A stretch of DNA of 54,554 nt from Bacteroidota bacterium (GCA_022711405.1 JAKLFC010000022.1:1-54554); one strand, 5' to 3'; counted from the stretch's first letter, positions 1 to 10,246 are shown. A program made the numbers and translations. The notes: generated from the letters alone by a model not told the origin.

Positions 1-598
1 ATCCCCTGCGGCGCAGCCCGATCGAATTGACCCCGACATAGGAAAGAGGTTCCCTGGCGGCTTTTACGTATGGGGGTACATCCTTTCTGACGAGCGCACC
101 ACCCGATATGAGGGAGTGGCATCCGAGATGCACAAACTGCAGAACCGCGACCAGCCCGCCGACAATGGCCCAGTCGTCGATCTCGATATGCCCGGCCAGG
201 TTGGCTGCATTGGCAAGAATGACATTGTTACCGATGATACAATCATGTGCGACATGAGCGTAGGCCATCACAAGACAATTTTCACCGATCACGGTTTCAT
301 AATTGGCCTTGGTTCCGCGGTTGATCGTGGCAAATTCCCTGATGGTGGTATTGCTCCCGATCTTTACGATCGTTTCCTCCCCGTTGAACTTCAGATCCTG
401 CGGGATTGCGGCAATGACAGCCCCGGGAAAAATCCTGCAGTTCTTGCCGATCCGGGCTCCTTCCATGATGGTGACATGCGATCCGATCCAGGTACCTTCG
501 CCAATCTCGACATTTTTTTCAATATTGACAAAAGGCTCGATTACCACTGTATTGGCAATCTTAGCCTGTGGATGAACATACGCTAGGGGTTGGGTCAT
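1..598 (-). CDS. lpxA: LpxA, acyl-ACP--UDP-GlcNAc O-acyltransferase (partial)
   Basis: First acyl transfer of lipid A synthesis: 3-hydroxyacyl chain from acyl-ACP to UDP-GlcNAc, cytoplasmic. Translating the minus strand from the ATG at 596-598 gives about 199 codons of left-handed beta-helix hexapeptide repeats (IGEGTWIGSHV, IGKNCRIFPGAVI). It contains the AHVAHDCIIGN stretch that carries the catalytic histidine in this family. The 3' part, about 60 codons by comparison with the usual 255-265, lies beyond the left edge. The start ATG overlaps the TGA of lpxC/fabZ (ATGA), so translational coupling is likely. The order lpxD, lpxC/fabZ, lpxA is usual in Bacteroidota. Confidence 0.95.
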   Translation of the reverse strand, partial: MTQPLAYVHPQAKIANTVVIEPFVNIEKNVEIGEGTWIGSHVTIMEGARIGKNCRIFPGAVIAAIPQDLKFNGEETIVKIGSNTTIREFATINRGTKANYETVIGENCLVMAYAHVAHDCIIGNNVILANAANLAGHIEIDDWAIVGGLVAVLQFVHLGCHSLISGGALVRKDVPPYVKAAREPLSYVGVNSIGLRRRG

Positions 599-1998
599 GG
601 GGATTTGCTCTTTTTTACTAATTGCGCCATTAATTCGGCTTCTGTTACGATCTTGTCTCCTACATGGGCATAACCTCTCATATGGCAGATGCCCCTTCGG
701 ATGGGAGATACCAGCTCCAACCTGAATACCAGTGTGTCGCCGGGTACCACCTTATGCCTGAATTTGGCATTTTCTATCTTAAGAAAATAAGCGATATAAT
801 CCCTGGGATTCGGCATGCTGCTCAGGGCCAGGATACCTCCCGACTGGGCCATGGCTTCCACCTGCAGTACGCCGGGCATGACTGGCTCGTCAGGGAAATG
901 CCCCACGAAAAAAACTTCATTCATCGTCACATTTTTGACCGCCACGACGCTGTGATCGGTCATTTCCATCACTTTATCAATCAGGAGGAATGGGGGTCGG
1001 TGAGGTAGTATCTGCTGTATCTGGTTAATGTCATACAGAGGAGGCTGGGTAAGATCCACAGAAGGGATCCTGTCTTTCCGGGTCTGCGATTTTGAATGCT
1101 CTTTGATCATCTGTGCAAATCGGACATTGGCACCGTGTCCAGGCCGTTTTGCGATGATATGTCCCTTGATCGGCTTCCCGACAAGCGTCAGATCCCCAAC
1201 CAGGTCCAGCAGCTTATGCCGTGCCGGCTCATTCGGGAAGAGAAGATTGACGTTATTGAGTATGCCTTCCTTCAACACGGTCACCCTGGGCTTGTTGAAA
1301 AATGCTGCCAGCCTGTCAAGCTCTTCCTGCGAAATGATCTTGTCGACAAACACGATGGCATTGTTCAGATCACCACCCCTGATCAGGTTGTGCTGGATCA
1401 GATATTCCAGCTCATGAAGGAAGACGAACGTTCTGCACGGGGCAATCTGTTCCTTGAAATCTTCAATATGATCGAGAATGGCATACTGGGTGGTGAGCAC
1501 ATTGGAGTCGTAATCGATCATGACGGAAAGCATGAACGAATCAGCTGGAATGGCAATCAGCTCCGTTTTGTGTTTGCGGTCATGGTAAGTGATGACCCGG
1601 TCTATCTCGATATAATCCCTGAACGCATCCTGCTCAACAATACCGCTCTTCTCAATGGCTTCGGTATATAACCGCGAGCTTCCGTCCAGAATGGGAGTCT
1701 CCGAACAATCGATCCCGATGAGCACATTATCGATCTGAAGACCTGAAAGGGCAGCAAGGACATGCTCTGTGGTCATGATCCTCGCACCATTTTTTTCAAG
1801 AGAGGTCCCCCGTGAGATATCTACCACCAGATCAGCATCCGCTTCGATGATGGGCTGATCTTCGATGTCGGTTCGTTTGAATTTGATTCCATGATGGACA
1901 GGAGCCGGGTAGAAGGTCATCGTGACCTCTTTCCCCGTATGCAGGCCGGCACCTGAGATCGAGAAGGAATTTCTGATGGTTCTTTGCAATCCGTTCAT
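595..1998 (-). CDS. lpxC/fabZ: LpxC/FabZ bifunctional fusion: UDP-3-O-acyl-GlcNAc deacetylase and 3-hydroxyacyl-ACP dehydratase
   Basis: 467 residues from the chosen start. Residues 1 to about 300 are LpxC, the zinc deacetylase that commits lipid A synthesis; TEHVLAAL and the later HKLLDLVGD supply the zinc ligands. Residues about 320-467 are FabZ, the hot-dog-fold dehydratase, with [22 protein letters not shown] and the acidic residue in QVEAMAQ. The fused form is typical of Bacteroidota. An in-frame ATG exists upstream at 2037. I prefer 1998 because homology begins at [12 protein letters not shown] and because a promoter-like element lies between the two ATGs. The stop overlaps the lpxA start. 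Confidence 0.95.
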   Translation of the reverse strand: MNGLQRTIRNSFSISGAGLHTGKEVTMTFYPAPVHHGIKFKRTDIEDQPIIEADADLVVDISRGTSLEKNGARIMTTEHVLAALSGLQIDNVLIGIDCSETPILDGSSRLYTEAIEKSGIVEQDAFRDYIEIDRVITYHDRKHKTELIAIPADSFMLSVMIDYDSNVLTTQYAILDHIEDFKEQIAPCRTFVFLHELEYLIQHNLIRGGDLNNAIVFVDKIISQEELDRLAAFFNKPRVTVLKEGILNNVNLLFPNEPARHKLLDLVGDLTLVGKPIKGHIIAKRPGHGANVRFAQMIKEHSKSQTRKDRIPSVDLTQPPLYDINQIQQILPHRPPFLLIDKVMEMTDHSVVAVKNVTMNEVFFVGHFPDEPVMPGVLQVEAMAQSGGILALSSMPNPRDYIAYFLKIENAKFRHKVVPGDTLVFRLELVSPIRRGICHMRGYAHVGDKIVTEAELMAQLVKKSKSP

Positions 1999-2006
1999 AT
2001 CGGGTG

Positions 2007-2037
2007 CAAACATAACCATAATATGGATTCTGTGCAA
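2007..2037 (-). promoter_or_regulatory. Bacteroidetes-type promoter candidate before lpxC/fabZ
   Basis: On the minus strand TTG (2035-2037), a 20-nt spacer and TATGTTTG (2007-2014) match the TTG/TAnnTTTG consensus exactly. Predicted initiation near position 2000 would give an almost leaderless message for the ATG at 1998, which supports that start. An internal promoter would uncouple lpxC/fabZ-lpxA from lpxD. Confidence 0.4.
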
Positions 2038-2114
2038 ATTTAAATTACGACCCTTCCCTCATCCCTTTCAGGCCGATAAGGTAGAGTAAGCAGGGCAAGG
2101 AACACGATGTTCTT

Positions 2115-3137
2115 TTACTCTCGCTGTCTCTTCTCCAGGTCGTCTATCCGCTTGACGTGCTTATCCAGGTTGCGGAAGTGAATATAGGATACCCTGTATT
2201 TTTTAATTTCAAAGGCCGGAGCACCCATCACAGTCTCGTTGTCTTTTATATCCGATGTGACACCCGACTGGGCTGCAATCCTGACATTATCCCCGATCGA
2301 CAGGTGCCCGATAATGCCTGCCTGACCTCCTATCAGGCAATTCCGCCCTATCCTGGTGGAGCCCGAGATGCCCGTTTGTGCGGCGATCACGGTATTCTCG
2401 CCGATCACCACATTATGGGCGACCTGGATCAGGTTATCCAGCTTGACACCCTTCCGGATCCGGGTCGATCCCAGGGTGGCACGATCCACTGTGGTATTGG
2501 CTCCGATCTCCACTTCATCTTCAAGGATCACATTACCGATCTGAACCACTTTTTTATAATGATGATCCTCCTGGGGCGCAAAACCGAATCCGTCCGAACC
2601 GATGATCACCCCCGGATGGAGAATGCAATCCTTACCGATGATGCAGCCCTGCATGATCCTGACCCCGGGATAGAGGATCGTGCGGTCACCCACTGTCACG
2701 TTCTCACCGATGTAGACCTGCGGATGGATCTTCACCCCATCTCCGATGACGGCTTGATCCCCGATAAAGACCATTTCTCCAATATATGCATCCTTTCCAA
2801 TGGTAGCCGTCGGTGCCACCACCGCATTTTCTGCAACTCCCGTCCGCTGTTTACTGAGCTTGTTGTACACTTCCAGCAACTGGGCAAAGGCCGTGTAGGG
2901 ATCCTCCACACGGATAAGGGTTGATTCGACCGGATATTCCGGAATGAAATCCTTATGTACAATAACGACGGAGGCGTGTGTTTTGTAAACATAAGGAGTA
3001 TATTTTGGATTGGCAAGGAATGAGAGGCTTCCCTCGTGTCCTTCTTCGATCTTCGACAGCTCGCGGACGGTGGCTTCCGGATTTCCTTCCACCGTTCCCT
3101 TCAGTATGCCGGCAATCTGTTGAGCAGTGAATTGCAT
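2115..3137 (-). CDS. lpxD: LpxD, UDP-3-O-(3-hydroxyacyl)glucosamine N-acyltransferase
   Basis: 340 residues, the normal family length. It adds the N-linked 3-hydroxyacyl chain in the third step of lipid A synthesis. The N-terminal uridine-binding domain (about 1-100, with [14 protein letters not shown]) is followed by a long left-handed beta-helix of hexapeptide repeats (about 105-300). The segment [16 protein letters not shown] holds the catalytic histidine position, and a helical C-terminal tail follows. The gene lies 116 bp upstream of lpxC/fabZ on the same strand and 46 bp downstream of the HD gene, so it could be part of one transcript with either. Confidence 0.97.
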   Translation of the reverse strand: MQFTAQQIAGILKGTVEGNPEATVRELSKIEEGHEGSLSFLANPKYTPYVYKTHASVVIVHKDFIPEYPVESTLIRVEDPYTAFAQLLEVYNKLSKQRTGVAENAVVAPTATIGKDAYIGEMVFIGDQAVIGDGVKIHPQVYIGENVTVGDRTILYPGVRIMQGCIIGKDCILHPGVIIGSDGFGFAPQEDHHYKKVVQIGNVILEDEVEIGANTTVDRATLGSTRIRKGVKLDNLIQVAHNVVIGENTVIAAQTGISGSTRIGRNCLIGGQAGIIGHLSIGDNVRIAAQSGVTSDIKDNETVMGAPAFEIKKYRVSYIHFRNLDKHVKRIDDLEKRQRE

Positions 3138-3167
3138 CCCGCTTTGATTAAATGTGATGGATCAGGG

Positions 3168-3175
3168 CAAAGATA
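3168..3175 (-). promoter_or_regulatory. -7 element candidate for lpxD
   Basis: TATCTTTG on the minus strand, a perfect TAnnTTTG, 31-38 nt before the lpxD ATG. No TTG is visible at the expected -33 distance, so it is only half of a promoter. Confidence 0.35.
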
Positions 3176-3183
3176 AACCGAAT

Positions 3184-4452
3184 TCAGAAAGCAGGATTAC
3201 CTGTAAATAAATTTTTAGGATAGCACAGGTAATATTTAGTCACCACATGGGACAGGATGGCAACACTCAACTGTTCTGAAACACTCCCGATCCCGTCGAC
3301 ATCACCATTTTTCTGGAGGATCCTGATATCATCGGTGTAGGGATTGTACGCCTTATTGGAAATAATGTCCGTATAGACCAGGTAATCTGTCAGATCTAAC
3401 GGGATCCGGTACGACTCAGCAACTCTTTCCCTGATCTTTTGAACGGCTTCAGGATCGAACGATGCATTTTGCAGTTCGATATGAAAAATGTTCCTCACCA
3501 CCAGTGCGTTGCTCAGGAAGGAAAGAATTGGATCAGGATGGGTCGTCCATACTTTTACGGAAGCGAATACATCATAGTCATCGAGCGCAGCAAAGGTCTT
3601 CAGTAACCCGGGATCCGCGGAGAAATCACTGCCGTTCAGGTCATTTTTCAGGAATACGGAAAGGGCGGGCGTCATGAACAGGTCCTCCCCATTGGCTGCC
3701 AGCCAGCGTGCCCGTTCGAGCAGCCGGGTCAGCATCTTTTCTGCTGCGATGACCGTTTTATGAAGGTAGACCTGCCAGTACATCAGGCGTCGTGCGACAA
3801 TGAATTTCTCAATGGAATAGATCCCTTTGGCTTCCACCACCAGCCCATCGCCTGCCACATTCAGCATGTCGATGATGCGTTCGGTGTTGATCACTCCTTC
3901 CGAAACTCCGGTATAGAAGCTGTCTCTTTTCAGGAAATCCATCCGGTCAACATCCAGCTGGCTGGAGACCAGCTGATGGAGGAACTTGTTCGGATGGCTG
4001 CCGCTGAAGATCTCCATCGCTTCGGAGAAGTCGGCCGTTTTCTGCCGGTGGAGTTCCTGCATGAACAGCAGGGAGAGTTTTTCATGGCTGAGATCATGTA
4101 CGATCCTTCCCTCCAGCGTGTGGGAGAAGGGGCTGTGACCGATGTCATGCAGCAGGATGGCCATAAGTGCTCCCTGCTCCTCTGCCTTGCTGATCCGGAT
4201 ACCTTTCAGCCGCAGGGTGCTGATGGCCTTGTTCATCAGGAACATGGCTCCCAGGGAGTGGTGAAAGCGGGTATGCAGCGCACCGGGATAGACCAGGTGC
4301 GTCAGACCCAGCTGCATGATACGGCGCAAGCGCTGAAAATACGGATGCTCAATGATGTCGAATATGGTCTCGTCGGGTATGGTGATGAACCCGTACACAG
4401 GATCATTGAAAATTTTCCTTTTGTTGGACGTCGGCAACTTTCCTGTTTCCAT
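3184..4452 (-). CDS. HD domain metal-dependent phosphohydrolase (dNTPase/SAMHD1-like)
   Basis: 422 residues. The split HD signature is clear: H64-H65 in TRFHHSLGAM, then H102-D103 in LLHDIGHSPFSH. These are the metal ligands of the HD superfamily, and the arrangement resembles the dGTPase/SAMHD1-like branch common in Bacteroidota. The substrate cannot be told from sequence; deoxynucleotide triphosphate hydrolysis is the family-based guess. The gene starts divergently from porX across 161 bp. Downstream it runs towards lpxD with a 46-bp gap. Confidence 0.85.
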   Translation of the reverse strand: METGKLPTSNKRKIFNDPVYGFITIPDETIFDIIEHPYFQRLRRIMQLGLTHLVYPGALHTRFHHSLGAMFLMNKAISTLRLKGIRISKAEEQGALMAILLHDIGHSPFSHTLEGRIVHDLSHEKLSLLFMQELHRQKTADFSEAMEIFSGSHPNKFLHQLVSSQLDVDRMDFLKRDSFYTGVSEGVINTERIIDMLNVAGDGLVVEAKGIYSIEKFIVARRLMYWQVYLHKTVIAAEKMLTRLLERARWLAANGEDLFMTPALSVFLKNDLNGSDFSADPGLLKTFAALDDYDVFASVKVWTTHPDPILSFLSNALVVRNIFHIELQNASFDPEAVQKIRERVAESYRIPLDLTDYLVYTDIISNKAYNPYTDDIRILQKNGDVDGIGSVSEQLSVAILSHVVTKYYLCYPKNLFTGNPAF

Positions 4453-4613
4453 TAACTTTGTGTATGTAAAAAATAATCGCTCTGCACAATAAATTCCAAT
4501 TTTACGACATTATTTTCATAAAACAAAGCAAGTTCTGTTAAGAAACCTTCCTGAGCCGGTTTAGCTAAGGATACAGAACCGGTTCGTTCATTTTACTTTT
4601 TACTCTTACAACT

Positions 4614-6164
4614 ATGGCAATACAGATTTTATGGGTGGATGATGAAATTGATTTGCTCAGGCCGCATATCATGTTCCTGCAGGAAAAAGGTTATGACGTC
4701 TATACTTCCAATAATGGTGATGAAGGGCTGGAATTACTGAACAGCCGGTCGTTCGACATTGTCTTTCTGGATGAGCAGATGCCCGGAATGTCGGGGATCG
4801 AGACCCTGAGCCTGATGAAGAATAAATACCCGAACCTTCCCATTGTAATGATCACCAAAAGTGAGGAAGAGGCGATCATGGAGGATGCCATCGGTTCGAA
4901 GATCTCCGATTATCTGATCAAACCTGTCAATCCCAAGCAGATCCTTCTTTGCCTGAAAAAGAACCTAGAAACCAAGAAGCTGGTCAGCGAGAAGACGACC
5001 CTTGTCTATCAGCAGGAGTTTCGGACCATTGGCTCTGAAATCTCACCCGATCTCACCCACAGCCAGTGGATCGAGATGTACAAGAAGATCGTTTTCTGGG
5101 AACTGGAGCTGAACCATGCCCAGGACGACCATATCACAGACATCCTGAGGATGCAGAAAGAAGAAGCCAACCAGGTCTTCAGCAAATTCATTGAGGCCAA
5201 CTACCTCAACTGGATCAGTGCCCGGACAGCCGATCGTCCCACAATGTCACATACCTTGATCAAGGACAGGCTGTTTCCGATGCTAAACGGGAACAGATCC
5301 TATTTCCTGATCCTGATCGATAACCTGCGGTATGATCAGTGGAAGGCGCTTCAGCCGATCATCGGGGAATATTACCGGGTGGAGCAGGATGACCTGTACT
5401 ACAGCATTCTTCCCACCACAACACAATATGCAAGGAATGCACTGTTTGCAGGACTGATGCCTTCGGAGATCGCCCGCAAGTATCCGCAGTACTGGGTCAA
5501 TGAAGAAGAGGAGGGAACCAAGAATCAGTTTGAAAGCGAACTGCTGGGAGAGCAGTTCAAGCGGTATGGAAAGGACGTCCGATATTCCTACAACAAGGTG
5601 CTGAACCTGAACGTAGGGCGCAAACTGGCCGATTCACTGCCCAACCTGCTCAATAACAAGCTGAATGTCATCGTTTACAATTTTGTCGACATGCTTTCCC
5701 ATGCACGCACCGAAATGGAGATCATCCGTGAACTGGCAGATGACGAACCGGCTTACCGTTCGATCACACAGTCGTGGTTTGAGCATTCCCCGTTGCTGGA
5801 TATCCTTCAATATTTGTCCGAAAAGAAGGTGGATCTCATCATCACTTCAGACCATGGGTCTGTCAGGGTACAGAATCCCGTGAAAATCGTCGGTGACAGG
5901 AACACTTCCACGAATCTCCGGTATAAAAGCGGAAGGACCCTGAGCTACAACTCCAGAGAGGTGTTCGAGGTCAGGAATCCTGAGGATGCATACCTTCCAA
6001 AGACCAACGTCAGTTCGGTGTACGTCTTCTCGCGGCGGAATGATTTTTTTGCGTATCCCAACAACTACAATTATTACGCGAACTATTACAAGAACACTTT
6101 TCAGCATGGAGGGATCTCCATTGAGGAAATGCTGGTGCCTTTTATTACGCTATCCCCCAAATGA
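4614..6164 (+). CDS. porX: PorX, response regulator with PglZ (alkaline phosphatase-fold) output domain
   Basis: 516 residues, matching PorX of type IX secretion system regulation. Residues 1-120 are a receiver domain with acidic pocket DDE at 9-11, phospho-acceptor D53 in VFLDEQMPG and lysine in LIKPVNP. A helical linker follows. Residues about 200-510 form a PglZ domain with metal-site motifs LIDNLRYDQW, the threonine-rich LPTTTQYARN and TSDHGSV. In Porphyromonas and Flavobacterium PorX pairs with the kinase PorY and a sigma factor to control T9SS genes. No PorY gene is in this window. The last bases overlap tsaE. Confidence 0.93.
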   Translation: MAIQILWVDDEIDLLRPHIMFLQEKGYDVYTSNNGDEGLELLNSRSFDIVFLDEQMPGMSGIETLSLMKNKYPNLPIVMITKSEEEAIMEDAIGSKISDYLIKPVNPKQILLCLKKNLETKKLVSEKTTLVYQQEFRTIGSEISPDLTHSQWIEMYKKIVFWELELNHAQDDHITDILRMQKEEANQVFSKFIEANYLNWISARTADRPTMSHTLIKDRLFPMLNGNRSYFLILIDNLRYDQWKALQPIIGEYYRVEQDDLYYSILPTTTQYARNALFAGLMPSEIARKYPQYWVNEEEEGTKNQFESELLGEQFKRYGKDVRYSYNKVLNLNVGRKLADSLPNLLNNKLNVIVYNFVDMLSHARTEMEIIRELADDEPAYRSITQSWFEHSPLLDILQYLSEKKVDLIITSDHGSVRVQNPVKIVGDRNTSTNLRYKSGRTLSYNSREVFEVRNPEDAYLPKTNVSSVYVFSRRNDFFAYPNNYNYYANYYKNTFQHGGISIEEMLVPFITLSPK

Positions 6165-6619
6165 CAGCCGGTATGAATACTTTTCACTGCAGGGGCCTGA
6201 ATGACCTGGATCGCATCGCCGGAGCGATCCTGGGGCTCTTTCCGGATGAAAGGATATTTGGTTTTTACGGTCAGATGGGGGCAGGGAAGACCACATTGAT
6301 CAAAAGCCTGTGCAAACACCTTGGAGTGACCGATATGGTCAACAGCCCCACCTTTGCCATTGTCAATGAGTATCGGACGCAGAAGGGTGAACCTGTGTAC
6401 CATATGGATTTTTACCGTCTTAAAAACAGCCGGGAATTGCTGGATATCGGTGCGGAAGAGTATTTTTATGGCGGAAATTACTGTCTGATGGAATGGCCTG
6501 AGAAATTTGAAGAACTTTTGCCGGATAATTTCGTATACATACAGATATTTGTTGATGAAACCAATCACAACCGGATCATTCACGCACAACGGAGTAGCCG
6601 GTCGCCAGATTTTCGGTAA
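6161..6619 (+). CDS. tsaE: TsaE, tRNA threonylcarbamoyladenosine biosynthesis ATPase
   Basis: 152 residues. Walker A GQMGAGKTT (37-45) is followed by the conserved SPTFAIVNEY and HMDFYRL segments of the family, then LMEWPEKF. TsaE acts with TsaB and TsaD to form t6A at position 37 of ANN-decoding tRNAs. The ATG overlaps the porX stop by 4 bp. Its own TAA shares one base with the start of the next gene (TAATG), so porX, tsaE and ald probably form one message. A second in-frame ATG lies four codons in. Confidence 0.95.
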   Translation: MTAGMNTFHCRGLNDLDRIAGAILGLFPDERIFGFYGQMGAGKTTLIKSLCKHLGVTDMVNSPTFAIVNEYRTQKGEPVYHMDFYRLKNSRELLDIGAEEYFYGGNYCLMEWPEKFEELLPDNFVYIQIFVDETNHNRIIHAQRSSRSPDFR

Positions 6620-7842
6620 TGATGCAGGAGCAGGAAAGCATTTATAATATTTCCGGCGCGGAAGGATTGATGCCCAAGGAGGAGACGCTGGAGGTGTCGC
6701 ACCGCCGAAGCCGTATTCGCATTGGTGTTCCGAAGGAGATTCATTACCAGGAAAAGCGGGTTCCGCTGGTTCCGCAGGGTGTGGGTCTGCTGGTCGCCAA
6801 TGGGCATGAAGTGCTCATCGAATCCGACGCAGGCCGGGCTGCCAGTTTTACCAATGAGCAGTACAGCGATGCAGGCGCACATATTGTCTATACCCCTGAT
6901 GAGATCTTCCGGGCGGACGTTGTGCTGAAGATCGTACCTCCCTCGGCTGCAGAAACAAACCTGTTCACTTCCCGGCAAACCCTTATCTCGGCGCTGCATC
7001 TTGCCGGGCAAACAGGGGATTATTTCAGGATGCTGATGAGCAGGAAGGTGGTGGCCGTGGCCTTTGAATTTATTATGGATAAGACCCATGCTTATCCTGT
7101 GCTTCGCACTACCAGTGAGATCGTCGGGAATGCTTCTGTGATGATCGCTGCCAGTTACCTTGCAGATACTACGTATGGCACAGGATGTATGCTGGGCGGA
7201 TTTTCGGGCATCGCACCCACCGAAGTGGTCATCATCGGGGCCGGAACCGTTGCAGAATTTGCTGCACGTACTGCCCTGGGACTGGGGGCTTCCGTAAAGA
7301 TCTTCGATAACTCCGTGTACCGGCTTCGCAGGATCCAGAGTGGTATCCATACCCGTCTTTTTACTTCGATCCTTCAGCCGGGTGTGCTGATGGGCTCGCT
7401 GAAACGTGCCGATGTGGTCATCGGTGCCGTGCACTCCGCCCAGGGACGCACTCCCGTTCTGGTGACCGAAGAGATGGTACAACAGATGAAAAAAGGAGCC
7501 GTCATCGTGGATGTCAGCATCGACCAGGGGGGATGCTTCGAGACCTCCCGCATCACATCCCATAACGAACCGGTGTTCAGAAAATATGGCATCACGCATT
7601 ACTGCGTCCCCAATATTGCCTCCAGCGTGCCGCACACTGCCTCTTACGCACTCAGCAACTACTTTGCCCCACTCTTGCTTCGCCTGGGAGATGCAGGAGG
7701 TATCATTAACCTGCTGAAGGCTGACAAGGACTTCAGGCAGGGAGTCTACCTCTTCGGCGGCACCATGACCAAAAGTAGCATCAGCGAACAGTTCCACATC
7801 CCATTTCAGGATATTGACCTGCTGATGGCCGCATTTCATTAA
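6619..7842 (+). CDS. ald: Alanine dehydrogenase
   Basis: 407 residues. NAD-dependent interconversion of alanine and pyruvate plus ammonia. The substrate-binding half shows VVLKIVPP (lysine) and LISALHLAG (histidine). The Rossmann half has the glycine motif GAGTVAEFAARTALGLGA followed by an acidic residue in KIFDNS, as in NAD enzymes. The first 30 or so residues form an extension before RIGVPKEIHYQEKRV that I recall as usual in the Bacteroidota version. A start at an internal codon cannot be ruled out. Coupled to tsaE through TAATG; aroB begins 12 bp downstream. Confidence 0.93.
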   Translation: MMQEQESIYNISGAEGLMPKEETLEVSHRRSRIRIGVPKEIHYQEKRVPLVPQGVGLLVANGHEVLIESDAGRAASFTNEQYSDAGAHIVYTPDEIFRADVVLKIVPPSAAETNLFTSRQTLISALHLAGQTGDYFRMLMSRKVVAVAFEFIMDKTHAYPVLRTTSEIVGNASVMIAASYLADTTYGTGCMLGGFSGIAPTEVVIIGAGTVAEFAARTALGLGASVKIFDNSVYRLRRIQSGIHTRLFTSILQPGVLMGSLKRADVVIGAVHSAQGRTPVLVTEEMVQQMKKGAVIVDVSIDQGGCFETSRITSHNEPVFRKYGITHYCVPNIASSVPHTASYALSNYFAPLLLRLGDAGGIINLLKADKDFRQGVYLFGGTMTKSSISEQFHIPFQDIDLLMAAFH

Positions 7843-7854
7843 AAAAAGACCTAC

Positions 7855-8937
7855 ATGCCAATACGTATTCTCAGAGCGGAAACTTACCCCATTTTGATCG
7901 GAGAGGATATTTTCGATGAAATACAGGTGCATCTGCGGGAACCGGAAAGAAAAGACTCAAAATTCATCCTGATGGTGGATGAGAACACCCGCAATCTCTG
8001 CCTGCCCCTGCTGCTTGAAAAGCTAGAACAATTCAGGGAATGCACAGTGATCGAAATCCCCAGCGGAGAAGACAGGAAAAATATCCAGACATGCGTGGAG
8101 ATCTGGCAAAACCTCATTGACCTGAAAGCCGACAAAGACTCTGTACTGGTCAACATCGGCGGAGGTGTGCTCACGGATATCGCCGGATTCATTGCGGCCA
8201 CCTACAAACGGGGGATCCGTTACATCAATTTTCCCACGACGCTTGTCGGCCAGATCGATGCAGCTTTTGGCGGTAAAGTCGGTGTGAACCTGTCGGACCT
8301 CAAGAATCAGATCGGGGTATTTGCCAATCCTGACGCCGTATGTATCTATACTCCCTTTCTGAAGACCCTTTCGGCCAGGGACAAGCTAAGCGGATTTGCG
8401 GAAGTAGTCAAATATGCCCTGATCATGGATCAGCACTTCTGGAAACTTCTCAGGAATGTCAATTTCGTACAGATAAAATTCTGGGACGATATCATTTACC
8501 GCTCGGTGGAGATAAAGAACAGGATCGTTAAAAATGATCCTCTTGACAAACGCCTGCGAAAACGACTGAATTTTGGCCACACATTGGGCCATGCCTTCGA
8601 AACCATTGCCCTGCAGCGAAAGGATAAGTCAATGACCCACGGTAGCGGAGTGGCGATGGGAATTATCTGTGAAACATTCCTCTCCTGTAAAATGAAAGGA
8701 CTCTCCTGGGAGATCCTGGAGGAGATCGCCAGCTATATCCTGCAGAATTTTCCGTATTATACCCTGGAGGATGATGATGTGGATAAGATCCTGGAGATCC
8801 TGGTGCATGACAAAAAGAATTCGGGTGATCAGATCAACTTCACACTGATCCCCTCCCTTGGACATGCGTTGATCGACCAGTACTGTGAACCTGAGGATAT
8901 TTTAAGCTGTCTTCAGTTTTACAGGGAGCTCGACTGA
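7855..8937 (+). CDS. aroB: 3-dehydroquinate synthase
   Basis: 360 residues. Second step of the shikimate pathway, converting DAHP to 3-dehydroquinate with NAD and a divalent metal. Family signatures are intact: GGGVLTDIAGFIAATYKRG, INFPTTLVGQIDAAFGGK and NFGHTLGHAFE. It is followed at 52 bp by aroA, and it lies 12 bp after alanine dehydrogenase, suggesting cotranscription. A near-consensus -7 sequence (TATCTTTA, 8947-8954) lies between aroB and aroA and may allow separate aroA expression. Confidence 0.96.
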   Translation: MPIRILRAETYPILIGEDIFDEIQVHLREPERKDSKFILMVDENTRNLCLPLLLEKLEQFRECTVIEIPSGEDRKNIQTCVEIWQNLIDLKADKDSVLVNIGGGVLTDIAGFIAATYKRGIRYINFPTTLVGQIDAAFGGKVGVNLSDLKNQIGVFANPDAVCIYTPFLKTLSARDKLSGFAEVVKYALIMDQHFWKLLRNVNFVQIKFWDDIIYRSVEIKNRIVKNDPLDKRLRKRLNFGHTLGHAFETIALQRKDKSMTHGSGVAMGIICETFLSCKMKGLSWEILEEIASYILQNFPYYTLEDDDVDKILEILVHDKKNSGDQINFTLIPSLGHALIDQYCEPEDILSCLQFYRELD

Positions 8938-8989
8938 TCATATCCTTATCTTTACACTGCATCTTTCTTCCTGCTCCCGTCAGCCAGCT

Positions 8990-10246
8990 ATGAGAAAAGT
9001 CATTGTTTCTTTCAGCAAAAAGATCCTTGAAGGATTTTTTCAACTGCCTTCTTCAAAGAGCATCAGCAGCCGCCTTCTGATCATCCGGTACCTTTCGGGC
9101 GGATTGGTGCAGCCGGCAGATCTGTCGGATGCAGCCGACGTTGTCCTTCTGGAAAAGGTGCTGGGAGAGATCGGATGCAATCCTGCCACGGGGTTATCCA
9201 TGGAGAAACTGCTGGATGCAGGGGATTCAGGCACGGCCATGCGATTTCTGACGGCGCTGCTGGCGGTGACACCGGGAAGGTATTGCCTGACCGGCACCCC
9301 AGGTTTGATCCGGCGCCCTGTGGGTGCCCTGGTGGAAGCCCTCCGTCACCTGGGAGCACATATTGACTACACAGAACGGGAGGGATATCCCCCGTTACGG
9401 TTTGGTGAAGAGAAAGCCTCCGGCGGGACCGTCAGTATCGAATCCGGAACCAGCAGCCAGTACCTGTCGGCGCTTTTGCTGATCGCGCCGGTACTTAAGC
9501 ATGGACTTTCACTGAGGATAGCAGGGACTCCTGTTTCGTGGCCTTACGTCGAAATGACCCTTTCATTGCTGAAAAGATCAGGCATTACGGTAACGCTTAC
9601 TGAGAATGAATATGTGATTCGGCCGCAGTCCTTTACGGCGGCCAGCATACCCGTTGAGCCCGACTGGTCCTCGGCGGCCTTCTGGTATGAGATGGCTGCG
9701 CTGTCGCCACAGGCTGACCTGGTCCTGTGCGGGCTGAAACCAGACAGCATCCAGGGAGACCGGATCGCTGCATCGCTTTTTCGCTGCCTTGGAGTCGAAA
9801 CACGACCAGATCCAAAGGGGATTCGCCTGGTGAAAACGTCCAGGCCTGCATCCCCGGGAACCATTCACATGGCCGGCTGCCCCGACCTGGTGCTTCCCTT
9901 TGCAACAGCCTGCGCCATGCTGGCCGTCTCCGCCGAGATAACAGGGGTAGGTCACCTGCAGCTGAAAGAATCGCCCCGTTTGACATCCTTCTGCCATGAA
10001 ATGAAAAAAACGGGAGCGGGCGTGTCCTTCTCAGAAGACGGGATCCTGCATGTTGCAGGTAACCAGCCCGCATATCATCCCGGCGTGGCATTTGATGCAT
10101 GGAATGATCACCGTATAGCGATGTCGCTTGCCCCCCTTGCCATCCCGTGCGGCACCGTCACTATCCGCAACCCCCGGGTGACCGCAAAATCCTACCCCGG
10201 ATTCTGGGATGAATTACGAAAAGCAGGATTTGATCTTCAATCGTAA
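8990..10246 (+). CDS. aroA: 3-phosphoshikimate 1-carboxyvinyltransferase (EPSP synthase)
   Basis: 418 residues, sixth step of the shikimate pathway (shikimate-3-phosphate plus PEP to EPSP). Visible signatures: PSSKSISSRLLII near the N-terminus, the active-site loop LDAGDSGTAMRFLTALLA, SSQYLSALLLIAP, and WNDHRIAMSLAPLA near the C-terminus. It follows aroB on the same strand. The other shikimate gene in the window, aroE, is at 32 kb on the minus strand, so the pathway is only partly clustered. Confidence 0.95.
   Translation: MRKVIVSFSKKILEGFFQLPSSKSISSRLLIIRYLSGGLVQPADLSDAADVVLLEKVLGEIGCNPATGLSMEKLLDAGDSGTAMRFLTALLAVTPGRYCLTGTPGLIRRPVGALVEALRHLGAHIDYTEREGYPPLRFGEEKASGGTVSIESGTSSQYLSALLLIAPVLKHGLSLRIAGTPVSWPYVEMTLSLLKRSGITVTLTENEYVIRPQSFTAASIPVEPDWSSAAFWYEMAALSPQADLVLCGLKPDSIQGDRIAASLFRCLGVETRPDPKGIRLVKTSRPASPGTIHMAGCPDLVLPFATACAMLAVSAEITGVGHLQLKESPRLTSFCHEMKKTGAGVSFSEDGILHVAGNQPAYHPGVAFDAWNDHRIAMSLAPLAIPCGTVTIRNPRVTAKSYPGFWDELRKAGFDLQS

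Noticed and set aside
4554..4580. GCCGGTTT...AACCGGTTC symmetry upstream of porX as an operator
   Set aside because: The symmetry is imperfect and short, and I cannot align it with a promoter, so it is not listed.
6580..7932. 450-codon open frame on the minus strand opposite alanine dehydrogenase
   Set aside because: Its composition (many H, G, C and R) and lack of any family pattern are what an antisense shadow of a biased coding region gives. The plus strand holds an intact, recognisable enzyme.
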